A stretch of 15,561 nt of DNA from Geminicoccaceae bacterium (GTDB taxonomy: Bacteria > Pseudomonadota > Alphaproteobacteria > Geminicoccales > Geminicoccaceae), in NCBI GenBank assembly GCA_030824835.1, contig JAPJRA010000015.1, forward strand, positions 2,369-17,929, in the 5' to 3' direction. A program made the translations under genes and the position numbers. Of the stretch, positions 13,687 to 15,561 are shown piece after piece. Numbering within the stretch: the stretch's first letter is position 1; every line of letters begins with the position of its first letter. The notes beneath the pieces are model-generated. The model saw only the letters and a program-made list of their open reading frames with translations, had not been told where the DNA came from and made no database searches.

Positions 13687-13895
13687 CGCCAGCCTTCCGT
13701 TTCGGCTGTGGCAGCGAGCCGGTCCACCGTCTCGCGCTCTTGCGGATCGTCGCGCAGCATAAGTGACTGGCGGCGGCATTCGGCGGCGAAGCCCTCACGG
13801 CGGGTGTCCGGCACCCAGATCTGGATCGGGCGGAGACCGGCCGCGCGCAGGTCGGCGCGATGGCGCTTCGTACATCCAGTCAAGGGCGTCGGCAT
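13683..13895 (-). CDS. Second MazE-type antitoxin (DUF3018 family)
   Basis: 70 residues with the same plan as the antitoxin at 10472: a basic helix KRHRADLRAAG (10-20), the DUF3018 core LRPIQIWVPDTRREGFAAEC (21-40) and an acidic tail. The two antitoxins differ widely outside the core, so this is not a recent duplication. The stop overlaps the TTG start of the second mazF by four bases, the same coupling as in the first pair. The ATG at 13895 lacks a clear ribosome-binding site, and no strong promoter is seen in the 90 bases upstream. If the downstream toxin really is broken, this antitoxin is no longer needed for self-protection but could still act on the operon or on the other MazF. Confidence 0.85.
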   Translation of the reverse strand: MPTPLTGCTKRHRADLRAAGLRPIQIWVPDTRREGFAAECRRQSLMLRDDPQERETVDRLAATAETEGWR

Positions 13896-13987
13896 CGAGC
13901 AACTTTCTGCATGACACGTAACAATAGATCGTCAGCAGAGGCCGCCGTAAACCGGAAACTTGGTCCCGAAAAAGCCCAGGGGTGGGT

Positions 13988-14019
13988 GCGGGAGGGGCGC
14001 GGGCTCGCGCCCCTCCCGC
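13988..14019 (-). terminator. Very strong hairpin after sdaA
   Basis: Perfect 14-base arms, GCGGGAGGGGCGCG (13988-14001) and CGCGCCCCTCCCGC (14006-14019), enclose a four-base loop. It begins nine bases past the sdaA stop. In the direction of transcription a TTTTT run occurs about 15 bases after the stem, rather far for a classical terminator. Confidence 0.75.
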
Positions 14020-14028
14020 GGCGCAGCC

Positions 14029-15408
<1,380 letters not shown>

Positions 15409-15472
15409 GGCACCCTCCTGGCCGAGCGTCCCCGCTTCTAGCCGATCCGGCGCCCCGGCGCACGTGTCGGGC

Positions 15473-15561
15473 TCAGCCGCGGCGGGCGGCCGCCGGCAAC
15501 AGCCACGTGCGGAAGCGGCGCAGCCCCCCCGCCACAGCCCGCCACCACACGAATATAAACA
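15473..15561 (-). CDS. C-terminal tail of an unidentified minus-strand gene
   Basis: A frame open from the window edge ends at TGA (15473-15475) and encodes [20 protein letters not shown] followed by LPAAARRG. The hydrophobic start and basic end look like the last transmembrane helix and cytoplasmic tail of a membrane protein. Only 29 codons are visible, so this could be chance. Its end is 64 bases before the sdaA start. Confidence 0.35.
   Translation of the reverse strand, partial: FIFVWWRAVAGGLRRFRTWLLPAAARRG

Noticed and set aside
10472..13895. The two mazEF pairs as a recent inverted duplication bounding a transposable unit
   Set aside because: The genes share family motifs only; nucleotide sequences differ and no terminal inverted or direct repeats were found at the edges of the AT-rich segment.

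Overview
The window is high-GC bacterial chromosome, most likely from an alphaproteobacterium of the Rhodospirillales type. This is inferred from the rsmI-yraN pair divergent from an LppC/LpoA-type lipoprotein, the DUF3018/MazE-MazF modules, the 'RNGARSRGP...NALKHGL' protein, and the frequent GTG/TTG starts. The organism call is not proven by any single marker.

Layout. Positions 1-2446 are housekeeping: a partial yraN and rsmI on the minus strand, divergent from a lipoprotein resembling the penicillin-binding-protein activator family. Positions 2748-3824 (minus) encode a diguanylate cyclase with a GGEEF active site. Positions 4054-5614 (plus) form a compact three-gene unit of envelope proteins: a small secreted protein, a membrane-anchored TPR-like protein and a Rap1a/Tai-like secreted protein. 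It ends at a strong hairpin shared with glyA, which comes from the other side (5645-6952, minus). A small exported protein (7088-7423, minus) diverges from a LysR regulator (7531-8487), with two perfect palindromes between them. A conserved hypothetical (8466-9197, minus) overlaps the LysR tail. A secreted two-cysteine protein lies at 9605-10006.

Positions 10225-13895 are an accessory region: a decayed parD-like antitoxin gene; an intact mazE-mazF pair with its own promoter/operator and an intrinsic-type terminator; a DUF2283 protein; then a visibly AT-richer segment (about 11450-13350). That segment carries an unrecognised 526-residue protein with a PD-(D/E)XK nuclease signature (D328, E342-x-K344, Q375) and a possible 45-residue small ORF. 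Next, on the same strand as the nuclease gene, is a second mazE-mazF pair whose mazF has a one-base frameshift in a four-base homopolymer. This orphan nuclease beside two toxin-antitoxin modules is the best candidate here for an undescribed defence-type system, though that function is inference.

The window closes with sdaA (L-serine dehydratase, 14029-15408, minus), which carries the conserved iron-sulfur cysteines and a C-terminal cysteine, and the tail of another minus-strand gene. glyA and sdaA both act on L-serine but lie about 7 kb apart and show no shared operon. No tRNA, rRNA, CRISPR array, insertion sequence or recombinase was seen.
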